In this document: positions 34,656 through 43,043 of the stretch, in pieces
Numbering within the stretch: position 1 is the stretch's first letter
How the letters are laid out: each line of letters opens with the position of its first letter
Source: Chitinophaga eiseniae
GTDB lineage: Bacteria; Bacteroidota; Bacteroidia; Chitinophagales; Chitinophagaceae
Length of the DNA stretch: 64,000 bases
Reading direction: 5' to 3'
Assembly (NCBI RefSeq): GCF_900167135.1
Contig: NZ_FUWZ01000007.1
Location: 225,021-289,020, forward strand
Position numbers and translations under genes: made by a program
The notes under the pieces: model-generated
What the model was told of the DNA's origin: nothing
The model's database searches: none
What the model saw: the letters and a program-made list of their open reading frames with translations, nothing else

Positions 34656-34711
34656 ATTAAAGGCGGCTTTAAGATGTATTAAAAACACATTAAAATGAAA
34701 GGAGATTAAAA
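34656..34711 (-). promoter_or_regulatory. Phased ATTAAA direct repeats before the efflux operon
   Basis: ATTAAA words begin at 34656, 34678, 34689 and 34705; the first three are spaced 22 and 11 bp. An 11-bp phase suits OmpR-type regulators. TTAAAG (34657-34662) and CTTTAA (34667-34672) also form a small inverted repeat. Confidence 0.4.
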
Positions 34712-34733
34712 CGGTATTAGAAAAGGGGAACGG

Positions 34734-36104
34734 TTATAAGTGGGGGAGCAGCACGGTAAAGGTGGTGCCTTCTTCCACTGTGGAGGTAACGGTAATATGA
34801 CCATTGTGTATCTGCACGATCTTTTTGCAGATAGATAACCCGAGGCCGTGGCCACGGGTTTGGTGGGCGTTTTCACCACGGTAAAAAGGTTCGAATACTT
34901 TATTGATTTCGCCGGAGGGGATTACTGGTCCCTGGTTTTTGATTTGCACCGTGATGTATTGGGTGAAGAAATCGATCGACATATGGGCGCTGCTGTCGGG
35001 GGAGAACTTGCAGGCGTTGTCCACCAGGTTCAGGAAAAGTACTTTCAGCAGGCTTTCGTTACCGAAACAGGTGACCAGCAGCTCGTTTTCCGGTACTTTG
35101 ACAAACTGGATGTCCACCTTACCGGGTGTCTTTTGTTTCAGCCGGATCAGGTTGGCCATGTCCATCAGCAGCTCGTCGATACGTATATTGTTGAACACAA
35201 ACTGTTCCTGGTTCAGTTCTGACTGTGCCAGCTGCAGCAGTCCGTTCGACAGGTCCGACAGGTTTTCGGCATCTTCCAGCACAGATATCAGGAGCGTCTG
35301 GTATTCTTCTTTGGTGCGTTCCTTGGAAAGGGAGACCTGCAATTGGCTGATGATGGCTGCCAGCGGGGTGCGCAGCTCATGGGAGGCGTTGCTGACGAAG
35401 CTCTTCTGGAGATCGAACGAATTGCCGAGACGTTGCAGCATAGTGTTGAAATTGGCGCCCAGCATGGCAATTTCATCTTTGCCTTTTACGGCTACCTGTG
35501 TGTCCAGCATGTTGCTGGCGTTGATTTTATCTACCTGCTGCACCAGTTTGTCGATGGGCTGCATCATTTTACGGGCGAAGAAATACCCTACGCCCACCAG
35601 TATCGCCACTGCGGTGATCAGCTCTATCAGCAGGATCTGGCGGAGGTTCTGCAGGTTCTGGAAACCATATTTATCGAAAGAAGATACGATAACGATCACG
35701 GACACATCTCCTTCTGTATAGTAAACGCCTACCTGTTCACCGCTGTTTTTGATGTTGCTGTACAGTTTATTTTGTTTGATGTAATCCAGCAGGCTGCGGT
35801 GTGTGCGGATGGTGGTGTCTTTGAGGTTGCTGTAAAGCAGGTCGTATTCAGGGTTGTAGACAAGAATGGTTTCTTTGTAGAGGTCCTGGAAAGTAGTACG
35901 GTCCAGTTTCCGCAGCAGGTCTACTTTTACATGACCGTCTTCGATGATCACGTTGGCGATGGATCGGGCGCGGTATTCCAGTCTTTCCAGGTATTCGGCG
36001 CGCCTGGATTTGGAGGAGAAATAGTAGGCCAGCGCGGCAAAGGCTATCAGCATCAGGGAGGCCGACAGGGTGTAATACAGTGCTATTTTATATTTGATCT
36101 TCAT
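34734..36104 (-). CDS. Two-component sensor histidine kinase
   Basis: 456-aa inner-membrane kinase. One membrane helix lies at residues about 9-29, a periplasmic sensor loop to about 156 and a second helix at 157-177. A HAMP linker follows, then HisKA with phospho-His242 in SNASHELRTPLAA, and HATPase_c with GHGLGLSICKKIV. It lies 6 bp after the response regulator and 100 bp before the metal efflux operon on the same strand. Inference: it senses the exported metal in the periplasm, like CzcS or CusS. Confidence 0.93.
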   Translation of the reverse strand: MKIKYKIALYYTLSASLMLIAFAALAYYFSSKSRRAEYLERLEYRARSIANVIIEDGHVKVDLLRKLDRTTFQDLYKETILVYNPEYDLLYSNLKDTTIRTHRSLLDYIKQNKLYSNIKNSGEQVGVYYTEGDVSVIVIVSSFDKYGFQNLQNLRQILLIELITAVAILVGVGYFFARKMMQPIDKLVQQVDKINASNMLDTQVAVKGKDEIAMLGANFNTMLQRLGNSFDLQKSFVSNASHELRTPLAAIISQLQVSLSKERTKEEYQTLLISVLEDAENLSDLSNGLLQLAQSELNQEQFVFNNIRIDELLMDMANLIRLKQKTPGKVDIQFVKVPENELLVTCFGNESLLKVLFLNLVDNACKFSPDSSAHMSIDFFTQYITVQIKNQGPVIPSGEINKVFEPFYRGENAHQTRGHGLGLSICKKIVQIHNGHITVTSTVEEGTTFTVLLPHL

Positions 36105-36110
36105 GCAGGA

Positions 36111-36797
36111 TTACTCTTCCGAGAGGTAATATCCCATGCCGGTTTTGGTATGGAGCAGTTTCTGCTCAAAGTCTTTATCGATTTTTTTGCGGAGGAAGTT
36201 CATATATACTTCGATGACGTTGGTGCCGGTATCGAAGTCGATGTCCCATACTTTTTCAGCGATGGTGAGTTTGGAGATCACTTTGCCTTTGTGTAGCGCC
36301 AGGAAGTCGAGCAGCTGGTATTCTTTGGCGGTGAGGGCTATTTTTTTACCGCCGCGGGTGACTTCTTTCTTTTCCCGGTCTATTTCCAGGTCGGCGATGG
36401 TGATTTTGTACTGTGTGCTGTGGGGCGCTTCGGAGCCGGCCCGCTTGAGGAATACGCGGATACGCGCCAGCAGTTCCCTGAAGTCAAAGGGTTTTACCAG
36501 GTAATCGTCTGCGCCCAGTTCAAAAGCCTGCATTTTGTCTTCCACGCCGCCCAGTGCGGTGAGCATGATCACGGGCACGCGGTTGTTTTTGCGGCGGATC
36601 ACTTCGCACAGTTCGTAGCCGTTGTGATGGGGGAGATTGAGGTCGAGAATAACAAGGTCGTAGTTGTTGCTGGCAGCCAGGCTTTTGCCCATGCGGCCAT
36701 CGTAGGCCACGTCTACTTCGAAGCCGTTTTCTTCCAGACCTTTTTTAACGGCGTTGGCTACTTTGACTTCATCTTCTACCACCAGTATTTTCTGCAT
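36111..36797 (-). CDS. OmpR/PhoB-family response regulator
   Basis: 228-aa DNA-binding regulator. The receiver domain has Glu8/Asp9 in VVEDE, the phospho-acceptor Asp52 in VILDLNLP and Lys102 region YLVKPFD. The C-terminal winged helix has LTAKEYQLLDFLALH and VIEVYMNFLRKKID. It is the first gene of a pair with the sensor kinase (6-bp gap), and by position controls the TolC-adaptor-pump operon just downstream. Its promoter -7 box lies inside palindromic element D. Confidence 0.95.
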   Translation of the reverse strand: MQKILVVEDEVKVANAVKKGLEENGFEVDVAYDGRMGKSLAASNNYDLVILDLNLPHHNGYELCEVIRRKNNRVPVIMLTALGGVEDKMQAFELGADDYLVKPFDFRELLARIRVFLKRAGSEAPHSTQYKITIADLEIDREKKEVTRGGKKIALTAKEYQLLDFLALHKGKVISKLTIAEKVWDIDFDTGTNVIEVYMNFLRKKIDKDFEQKLLHTKTGMGYYLSEE

Positions 36798-36811
36798 ATG
36801 AAACTTTTTAA

Positions 36812-36928
36812 AATTACGAATTACGAATTACGAATTACGAATGGAGGGCTTCCTGGTTGAGCGGTTATTTAATGACTTTGTCAAAAGTACGCCCTCCATT
36901 CGTAATTCGTAATTCGTAATTTGTAATT
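36812..36928. repeat. Palindromic element D with AATTACG-type arms
   Basis: 38-nt arms, 36812-36849 and 36891-36928, are complementary at 37 of 38 positions (the exception is G-U compatible) around a 41-nt core. The outer 29 nt of each arm iterate AATTACG. The right arm runs into the stop codon of the ABC-F gene (36927-36929). Confidence 0.88.
36882..36889 (-). promoter_or_regulatory. -7 box TACTTTTG of the response regulator gene
   Basis: CAAAAGTA on the plus strand gives a perfect minus-strand TAnnTTTG in the core of element D. Confidence 0.45.
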
Positions 36929-38888
36929 AGCTAACGAGGTTTGCTTCCAGCTGCATGATTTTCTCGAAGAGCTGTTCGTATTGTTCGTTGGCCCGGTCGA
37001 TGAATTTCAGTACGTCCTGGTATTCGCTTTCCACCTGGGCAAACTTAGTCCGGTCGTTATAGGTGGCCGGGTCGCCTAAGTTGGCTTCCAGGCTGGCTTT
37101 ACGTTCTTTCAGGCTGGCCAGCTGTCCTTCTACCTGTGCAAATTGTTTCTGCTGTTTTTGCAGTTCGCGTTGCACATCTTTATTGATGGCGCCTTTGGCG
37201 ACGTTGTTATTGCTGGTAGTGGCGGGTGCCTGTTTGGTTTCTTTTTTGGTTTCGGCAGGAGCGGCTTTCACGGGTGTGGTGGCTTGTGCGGCCATCCGTT
37301 TTTTCCACTCTTCGTATTCGGTGTAGGTGCCTTTAAATTCTTTGATTTCCCCGTCTACGATTTCCCAGATCTTGTTGGCGGTCTGGCTCACGAAGTAACG
37401 GTCGTGCGATACCAGTACGAAGCTGCCTTCATATTTGTCGAGGGCGTCGATCAGCATTTGCACGGAGTTCATGTCAAGGTGGTTGGTAGGCTCATCGAGC
37501 ATAAGGAAGTTGGCCTGGCTGATGATGGTCTTGGCCAGTGCCACCCTTGCTTTCTCACCACCGGAGAGGATACGGATTTTTTTGAATACGTCGTCGCCGG
37601 TAAAGAGGAAGCAGCCGAGCAGCTGGCGCAGTTCCAGTTCGGTGCGGCCGGAACCGAAATTTTTCAGTTCGTCGAGGATCTCGCAGTTGAGGTCGAGGGA
37701 TTCGAGCTGGTGCTGGGCGTAGAAGCTGGTCACCACGTTGTGTCCGGGTACTCTTTCGCCTTCCATGGATTCCATGCCGAAGATCATCCGCAGCAGGGTG
37801 GATTTACCCTTACCGTTGGCACCGATCAGGGCAATTTTATCGCCCCGGTTGATTTCAGCGCTGGTGTTTTTCAGGATTTGATTGGCGCCGTAGGCTTTGC
37901 TGACGTTGTTCAGCGTACACAGGATTTTACCCGGTGTTTTATCGATGGAGAAGTTGATCTTGATTTTAGACGGACCATTATCTACCTGTTCCACCCGTTC
38001 CAGTTTATCCAGTCTTTTGGCGATGCTCTGTGCCTGTGCGGCTTTAGAGGCTTTGGCCTTAAAACGTTCGATAAACCTTTCCTGCTGGCGGATATAGTCC
38101 TGCTGGTTTTCGTAGGCGCGTTGCTGCATTTCGCGGCGCAGCTCTTTTTCCACTTCATAGTCGGCATAGGAGCCGGCGTAGTGATGCAGCTGCTGCTGGT
38201 ACACTTCCACTATTTTGTTGACCATGCGGTCCAGGAAGTAACGGTCGTGCGATACGATGATAACGGCGCCATTGTAGCCAACGAGGTACCGTTCCAGCCA
38301 TTCGATGGACGGAAGGTCAAGGTGGTTCGTCGGTTCGTCGAGCATGAGTACGTCCGGCTGCTGGAGGATGAGGCGGGCGAGGAGCACGCGCATACGCCAT
38401 CCACCGGAGAACTCGCTATAGGGGCGGTCCAGGTCGGCGGTGGTGAAGCCGAGGCCTTCCAGTACCTGTGCCGTTTTGTGTTTCATGTTGTAGCCGTCCA
38501 GCGCTTCAAATTCGTGGAGGGCGTCGCTGAACTGGTGCAACAGCTCTTCTGTCTGGTCGTGTTCCAGTTCTTTGGTGAGGCGGTCGATTTCTTTTTCCAG
38601 TTCCAGCGCTTTGCCGAAGGCCATCATCCCTACGGTGAGGATAGACTCGTCGGTCTCGAAACTGAGCAGGTCCTGGTTGAAGAAGCCGATCGTCAGGTTT
38701 TTGCTTTTATTAACGCTTCCTTTGGAAACGGAGTATTCACCATTGATAATACGCAGCAGGGTGGATTTTCCTGTTCCATTCAATCCGATAAGGCCAACGC
38801 GGTCTCCCGGCTCAATATGCCAGGAAGAATCTTCCAGGATAACCCTGGACCCAAACTCAAAAGTAATGTCCTGTAATGCGATTAACAT
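36927..38888 (-). CDS. ABC-F family ATPase
   Basis: 653-aa cytosolic protein with two ABC cassettes and no membrane part, acting on ribosomes in this family. Cassette 1 has GLNGTGKST, FSGGWRMRV and LMLDEPTNHLD; cassette 2 has GANGKGKST, LSGGEKARV and a second LDEPTNHLD. The cassettes are joined by the charged linker typical of ABC-F proteins. The C-terminus has a Lys/Ala/Thr-rich stretch followed by a coiled coil (VQRELQKQQKQFAQVEGQL), as in Uup/YheS-like members. Whether it is housekeeping or antibiotic-protective cannot be told. The gene is monocistronic, and its stop codon lies in element D. Confidence 0.92.
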   Translation of the reverse strand: MLIALQDITFEFGSRVILEDSSWHIEPGDRVGLIGLNGTGKSTLLRIINGEYSVSKGSVNKSKNLTIGFFNQDLLSFETDESILTVGMMAFGKALELEKEIDRLTKELEHDQTEELLHQFSDALHEFEALDGYNMKHKTAQVLEGLGFTTADLDRPYSEFSGGWRMRVLLARLILQQPDVLMLDEPTNHLDLPSIEWLERYLVGYNGAVIIVSHDRYFLDRMVNKIVEVYQQQLHHYAGSYADYEVEKELRREMQQRAYENQQDYIRQQERFIERFKAKASKAAQAQSIAKRLDKLERVEQVDNGPSKIKINFSIDKTPGKILCTLNNVSKAYGANQILKNTSAEINRGDKIALIGANGKGKSTLLRMIFGMESMEGERVPGHNVVTSFYAQHQLESLDLNCEILDELKNFGSGRTELELRQLLGCFLFTGDDVFKKIRILSGGEKARVALAKTIISQANFLMLDEPTNHLDMNSVQMLIDALDKYEGSFVLVSHDRYFVSQTANKIWEIVDGEIKEFKGTYTEYEEWKKRMAAQATTPVKAAPAETKKETKQAPATTSNNNVAKGAINKDVQRELQKQQKQFAQVEGQLASLKERKASLEANLGDPATYNDRTKFAQVESEYQDVLKFIDRANEQYEQLFEKIMQLEANLVS

Positions 38889-38917
38889 AATTGATCAAAA
38901 ATTGGATAAAAAACGTG

Positions 38918-38925
38918 CAAAGGTA
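38918..38925 (-). promoter_or_regulatory. -7 box TACCTTTG of the ABC-F gene
   Basis: CAAAGGTA on the plus strand is a perfect minus-strand TAnnTTTG, 29 bp before the ATG. Confidence 0.5.
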
Positions 38926-39042
38926 ACCAGAACTTATGTCATTTTAATGTTTCCGATGTGTTTGTATTTTTGTTATTCATTAGCATTTAACAATCAATTA
39001 TATAGATATTATAATTTGGATGATTAAATGTTTGATTCCTGT

Positions 39043-39073
39043 TTTCAGTCCCGGCTGATTATTATTACTTTTG
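39043..39073 (+). promoter_or_regulatory. Promoter of the DUF3347 gene
   Basis: TTTC (39043-39046), 19-nt spacer, TACTTTTG (39066-39073). It lies inside the longer open frame and fixes the start at 39097. Confidence 0.6.
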
Positions 39074-39096
39074 CGAACGAAGAAAAACATCCACCC

Positions 39097-39684
39097 ATGA
39101 ATTTTAGATTAGGCGTTCCCGTGGGAACATTATGCATAGCGGTCGCGCTGTTTGGTTGTCAGTCATCCTCCACCAAATCCGGCGAAACAGCAGCAACTCC
39201 GGCGGCGGCGTTACAAGCGCCCTACAGCCAGGTATATTACGATTCCCTTCAAACGGTCATGCAGGCTTACTATCAGCTATCGGCCGCCCTGGTAAAGGCG
39301 GACAGCGTGGGGGCCAACCTGGCGGCGGCTTCCCTGAAGCAACACATGGACAGTCTGCCGGTATCTTCCCTACAGATGGACAGCAGCCACCTCAGCATTA
39401 TCACCGGCACCACCGGCAGCATCAGTGCTGAACTGGCAGGCTTTGAAGGTGAAAAAGACCTTGAGGGCAAACGCTCTTCTTTTCAGATGGTATCTGAAAT
39501 GTTATTCGATCTCGTAAAGAATACCGGTCTCAAAGGTAAAACCATCTACCATCAATATTGCCCGATGGCCTTTGACGATAAAGGCGCCTATTGGCTCAGC
39601 GATAAACCGGAGATCTTTAATCCTTACTTCGGCGATAAAATGTTGCATTGCGGAGAAACAAAAGATACGCTAAGTTACCAGTAA
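39097..39684 (+). CDS. DUF3347 lipoprotein
   Basis: 195-aa exported lipoprotein, lipobox ALFGC. After a low-complexity linker (TAATPAAALQAP) comes a helical DUF3347 domain (SQVYYDSLQTVMQAYYQLSA). The C-terminal part has HQYCPMAF and MLHCGE, the Cys/His/Met pattern found in DUF3347 domains and in C-terminal extensions of CusB-type adaptors, suggesting copper or other soft-metal binding. The ATG at 39097 is chosen because a TACTTTTG box lies at 39066-39073. The TonB receptor starts 43 bp downstream behind a hairpin, so the pair may be co-transcribed. Confidence 0.85.
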   Translation: MNFRLGVPVGTLCIAVALFGCQSSSTKSGETAATPAAALQAPYSQVYYDSLQTVMQAYYQLSAALVKADSVGANLAAASLKQHMDSLPVSSLQMDSSHLSIITGTTGSISAELAGFEGEKDLEGKRSSFQMVSEMLFDLVKNTGLKGKTIYHQYCPMAFDDKGAYWLSDKPEIFNPYFGDKMLHCGETKDTLSYQ

Positions 39685-39691
39685 ATTGTAA

Positions 39692-39727
39692 ATTACTGTC
39701 TATTGCCGGAGCACAATAGACAGTAAT
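39692..39727 (+). promoter_or_regulatory. 14-bp perfect hairpin touching the TonB receptor start codon
   Basis: ATTACTGTCTATTG (39692-39705) pairs exactly with CAATAGACAGTAAT (39714-39727) over an 8-nt loop. The ATG follows at 39728 with no gap. It has no T-run, so it is not a standard terminator. Confidence 0.65.
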
Positions 39728-42091
39728 ATGCAAACCTTTAGATATGTAGTTACTTTCCTGATGGCCCTGACCCTGTGTGTAGCTGCAAAGGCGCAGCATT
39801 ACACCATTAGCGGGTATGTGCGTGACAGTACCAACGGCGAATCCCTCCCGGGCGCCACGGTACAGGTGCAGGGCACTGGTACCGGCATCCAGACGAACAC
39901 TTACGGGTTTTATTCCCTCTCTCTGCCTCCCGGCACTTATACAATCGTTTATTCTTTTGTTGGTTATGAAAACAAATCGCTGGAACTGGACCTAACAGGC
40001 AATACTATACGTTATTTAGAACTGTTGCCCCGGTCTTACCAGGCGAAGGAGGTGGTGATAACGGCCCGGCAGCAGCATGCACATGTGAAGAGTACGGACA
40101 TGGGCCGCGTGGAGATGTCTTCCCGGCAGGTGAAGAAATTGCCGGCGCTGATGGGGGAGACGGACGTGCTGAAGGCGCTGCAGCTGATGCCCGGCGTACA
40201 GGCCGCCGGAGAAGGTAATGCCGGTTTTTATGTACGTGGCGGCGGGCCGGACCAGAACCTGATCCTGCTGGACGAAGCGCCGGTGTACAATACCGGTCAC
40301 CTGTTCGGTTTCTTTTCCGTGTTTAATGCCGACGCCATCAAAAATACCACCCTGATCAAAGGAGGAATGCCAGCCAACTACGGCGGGCGCCTGTCTTCCG
40401 TGGTGGATGTAAATATGAAAGAGGGCAACAACAAAACTTTCCAGGGGGAAGGCGGCATAGGACTGATCGCCTCCCGGCTGTCCCTGCAGGGACCATTGAA
40501 AAAGGACAAAGCTTCTTTCATCGTTTCCGGCAGGCGCACTTATATCGACCTGCTCTCCAGGCCTTTTGTGAACAACTCGGAGTACAGGGGCACCGGCTAT
40601 TACTTTTATGACCTGAACATGAAGGTGAACTATATCCTGTCCGACAACGACCGGCTGTATCTCAGTGGTTACCTCGGCCGGGACGTGTTCAGTTTTGCCA
40701 GCAGTAACAGTAAGTTCGTGGTGAAGATCCCCTGGGGCAACAGTACGGCCACCCTGCGCTGGAACCACGTTTTCAGCAGTAAGCTTTTTGCCAACCTGTC
40801 GCTGATTTACAACGACTATAAATTCCAGTTCAGCGCGCTGCAGAATAACTTTAACCTCCGCCTGTCATCCGGTATCAGCGATGCCAATGGGAAACTGGAT
40901 TTCGATTTTTATGCCAGTCCCCGTCACCACATTAAGTTTGGCGGTAATTATATCTACCATGTGTTCACGCCCAGCACTGTCACCGGAGGGCAGGACTCCA
41001 CCATATTTTCTCCCCCGGAAAACGCTTTTAAAAAATACGCACATGAAGTGGGCGCATATGTGATGGACGACTGGGAGATATCGCCACATCTGCAGCTCAA
41101 TGCAGGCGTGCGTTTCAGCGGGTTTATGCAGATAGGGCCTTACACCCGTTATATCCGCGATGCGGCCGGTCAGAAAACGGACAGCGTTCGCTACGGCCGC
41201 TGGCGGCCGGTGGTAAGCTATGGGGGCTTTGAGCCGCGCCTTATCCTGCGGTATTCCTGGAATGATGACAATGCCATCAAGGCTGCTTTTACGCGTAATT
41301 ACCAGTTCATTCACCTGGTGTCCAATGCTGGTACCACTTTGCCGACGGACGTATGGGTGCCCAGTACCTACCGGGTACGGCCGCAGCAGTCGTGGCAATA
41401 TTCCGCCGGTTACTTCCGCAGTTTTAAAAACAACACCTACGAGGCTTCTATAGAAACCTATTATAAGTTGATGTACCACCAGATAGAATACCGGGAGGGG
41501 TATACGCCTTCACTGTCCGATCCGGAGCTGGATTTTGTTTTTGGGAAGGGAAAGGCCTATGGGGTGGAGGTGTTTGTGAACAAGAAAAAAGGTGCGCTCA
41601 CCGGCTGGCTGGGGTATACACTGGCATGGACGTGGCGGAAGTTCCCCCAGCTTAACGACGGGGATTGGTACCCGGCGAAATACGACCGGCGGCACGATTT
41701 TGTGGCGGTGGCTACGTATGAATTAAATAAACGGTGGACTTTTTCAGGGGTGTTCATCTATGGCACGGGCAATACGACTACGATGCCTGAACAGTTCTAT
41801 TTCATGGAAGGCGCGCTGGTACAGGGATATGGTAAGATCAATTCGTATCGCATGGCGCCGTACAACCGGCTGGATTTGTCTGCTATTTACACACCCAGGC
41901 CGAAAAGGGAGAATAAGCGGTTCCAGGGAAGCTGGGCTTTCTCGATTTATAACGTGTATAGCAGGAAAAATCCCTATTTCATTTATTTTGACCAGGAGGG
42001 AAAGGCGGTGGATGGGTCACTGAAAGTCACGGCCAAGCAGGTGTCGTTGTTTCCGATTATTCCCGCGGTGACGTATAATTTTAGGTTTTAG
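39728..42091 (+). CDS. TonB-dependent receptor with CarboxypepD_reg domain
   Basis: 787-aa outer-membrane transporter. A signal peptide is followed at about residues 25-105 by CarboxypepD_reg (GATVQVQGTGTG, YSFVGYENKS), a TonB-box-like KEVVITARQQ, the plug (LMPGVQAAGEGNAGFYVRGG) and a barrel ending in YNFRF. The preceding DUF3347 lipoprotein with metal-type Cys/His residues hints at a metal or metal-chelate substrate, which is inference. Translation may be affected by the hairpin directly before the ATG. Confidence 0.9.
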   Translation: MQTFRYVVTFLMALTLCVAAKAQHYTISGYVRDSTNGESLPGATVQVQGTGTGIQTNTYGFYSLSLPPGTYTIVYSFVGYENKSLELDLTGNTIRYLELLPRSYQAKEVVITARQQHAHVKSTDMGRVEMSSRQVKKLPALMGETDVLKALQLMPGVQAAGEGNAGFYVRGGGPDQNLILLDEAPVYNTGHLFGFFSVFNADAIKNTTLIKGGMPANYGGRLSSVVDVNMKEGNNKTFQGEGGIGLIASRLSLQGPLKKDKASFIVSGRRTYIDLLSRPFVNNSEYRGTGYYFYDLNMKVNYILSDNDRLYLSGYLGRDVFSFASSNSKFVVKIPWGNSTATLRWNHVFSSKLFANLSLIYNDYKFQFSALQNNFNLRLSSGISDANGKLDFDFYASPRHHIKFGGNYIYHVFTPSTVTGGQDSTIFSPPENAFKKYAHEVGAYVMDDWEISPHLQLNAGVRFSGFMQIGPYTRYIRDAAGQKTDSVRYGRWRPVVSYGGFEPRLILRYSWNDDNAIKAAFTRNYQFIHLVSNAGTTLPTDVWVPSTYRVRPQQSWQYSAGYFRSFKNNTYEASIETYYKLMYHQIEYREGYTPSLSDPELDFVFGKGKAYGVEVFVNKKKGALTGWLGYTLAWTWRKFPQLNDGDWYPAKYDRRHDFVAVATYELNKRWTFSGVFIYGTGNTTTMPEQFYFMEGALVQGYGKINSYRMAPYNRLDLSAIYTPRPKRENKRFQGSWAFSIYNVYSRKNPYFIYFDQEGKAVDGSLKVTAKQVSLFPIIPAVTYNFRF

Positions 42092-42094
42092 CGA

Positions 42095-42466
42095 TCATTT
42101 AAAGAACTTAAAGTAGGTCCAGATGATACCGAGAATAGTGCCTGTAATGGTCACGTATTGTAACAGGCCGGTATTGCTCATTTTAGAACAGATTTCTTTG
42201 AAGTCTGTCTGTATTTGGAGTTGCACGTTGTCTAATTTTGTATGACAGTTGTTAAGGTTTTCTTTGAATCCATCAAGATCTTCTTTAATTTTATCCAGCT
42301 TGGTATCTACCACAACGAGTTTGGTGGAAAGTTGCTGTATATCTGTTTTAAGCAGGTCTTTGCTGTAGGCTGCATCCATTTCGGAGAGCAGTTCTTGTGC
42401 TTTTGCATCTTCCAGATGGAGGTCTTTTCTGAAAATATCGTAGATTTTGATATTGTTTACAGACAT
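42095..42466 (-). CDS. Coiled-coil membrane-anchored protein, 123 aa (copy 1)
   Basis: N-terminal head (NNIKIYDIFRKDLHLED..AQELLSEMD), long coiled coil (LVVVDTKLDKIKEDLDGF, LNNCHTKLDNVQ) and one C-terminal membrane helix (LLQYVTITGTILGIIW). The head and tail match the neighbouring 149-aa protein closely, so the two arose by duplication. The architecture resembles bacterial CCDC90/DUF1640-type proteins: head, tandem-heptad stalk, C-terminal anchor. Function unknown. It is third in a minus-strand group, and starts only a few bases from the end of the convergent TonB receptor gene (3-bp gap between stops). Confidence 0.7.
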   Translation of the reverse strand: MSVNNIKIYDIFRKDLHLEDAKAQELLSEMDAAYSKDLLKTDIQQLSTKLVVVDTKLDKIKEDLDGFKENLNNCHTKLDNVQLQIQTDFKEICSKMSNTGLLQYVTITGTILGIIWTYFKFFK

Positions 42467-42564
42467 AATTTAAGTAGTTTGGTGATAGAATAGTGATCAG
42501 CACTTATGCCGGAGTGTCACAAATACCGCGTATTCTCCGTAGCCTATAATTTCGGTTTAGACAG

Positions 42565-43014
42565 CTATTTAAATAAGAGTTTAAAGACGCCTAAAGATGC
42601 GAGGGCCCCCAGAATTGTGCCTGTAATGGCGATGTATTGCAAAACTCCTAGTCTATCCATTTTGGAATAGAATTTTTCAACATCAGTTTTCATTTGGATG
42701 GCCGTTTCAGCCCTGAATGTAGCAAACCCGACCTGGAAACCATTTATTGCGTCCTTGAATCCATCCAGCCTGGCATCGAATCCATCCAGCCTGGTATGGA
42801 ATCCATCCAGCCTGATATTGAATCCATCCAGCTTAGCATCTGTCTGATCCAGCTTTTTAGCAAGCGCCTGGACTTCTGTTTTGGTGGCTAAATCCTTTAT
42901 CAATTCTTTGCGATAGACTTCATCCATTTCGGATACGAGCTCCCTCGCTTTTTCGTCTCCTAAATGAAGATCTTTTCGGAAAATGTCATAGATTTTGATA
43001 TTGTTTGCAGACAT
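42565..43014 (-). CDS. Coiled-coil membrane-anchored protein, 149 aa (copy 2)
   Basis: Same head as copy 1 (NNIKIYDIFRKDLHLGD..ARELVSEMD), then LATKTEVQALAKKLDQTD, typical of CCDC90/DUF1640 stalks, then four near-identical seven-residue units of the LDGF-x-x-R kind encoded by 21-bp repeats. A C-terminal membrane helix (VLQYIAITGTILGALASLGVF) closes it. Inference: homo-oligomeric stalk anchored in the inner membrane. The repeat number may vary among strains. Confidence 0.7.
   Translation of the reverse strand: MSANNIKIYDIFRKDLHLGDEKARELVSEMDEVYRKELIKDLATKTEVQALAKKLDQTDAKLDGFNIRLDGFHTRLDGFDARLDGFKDAINGFQVGFATFRAETAIQMKTDVEKFYSKMDRLGVLQYIAITGTILGALASLGVFKLLFK
42757..42840 (-). repeat. Four 21-bp tandem repeats
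   Basis: Units start at 42757, 42778, 42799 and 42820, each beginning GAATCCATCCAGC on the plus strand. They encode the LDGF heptads of the 149-aa protein in frame, so copy change would not shift the frame. Confidence 0.9.
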
Positions 43015-43043
43015 AACATATTTTTAGGTTATTAGTAGCTTCA

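Noticed and set aside
37143..38876. 577-aa open frame antisense to the ABC-F gene
   Set aside because: Shadow frame rich in Phe/Val/Gly repeats; both ABC cassettes are clear on the minus strand.
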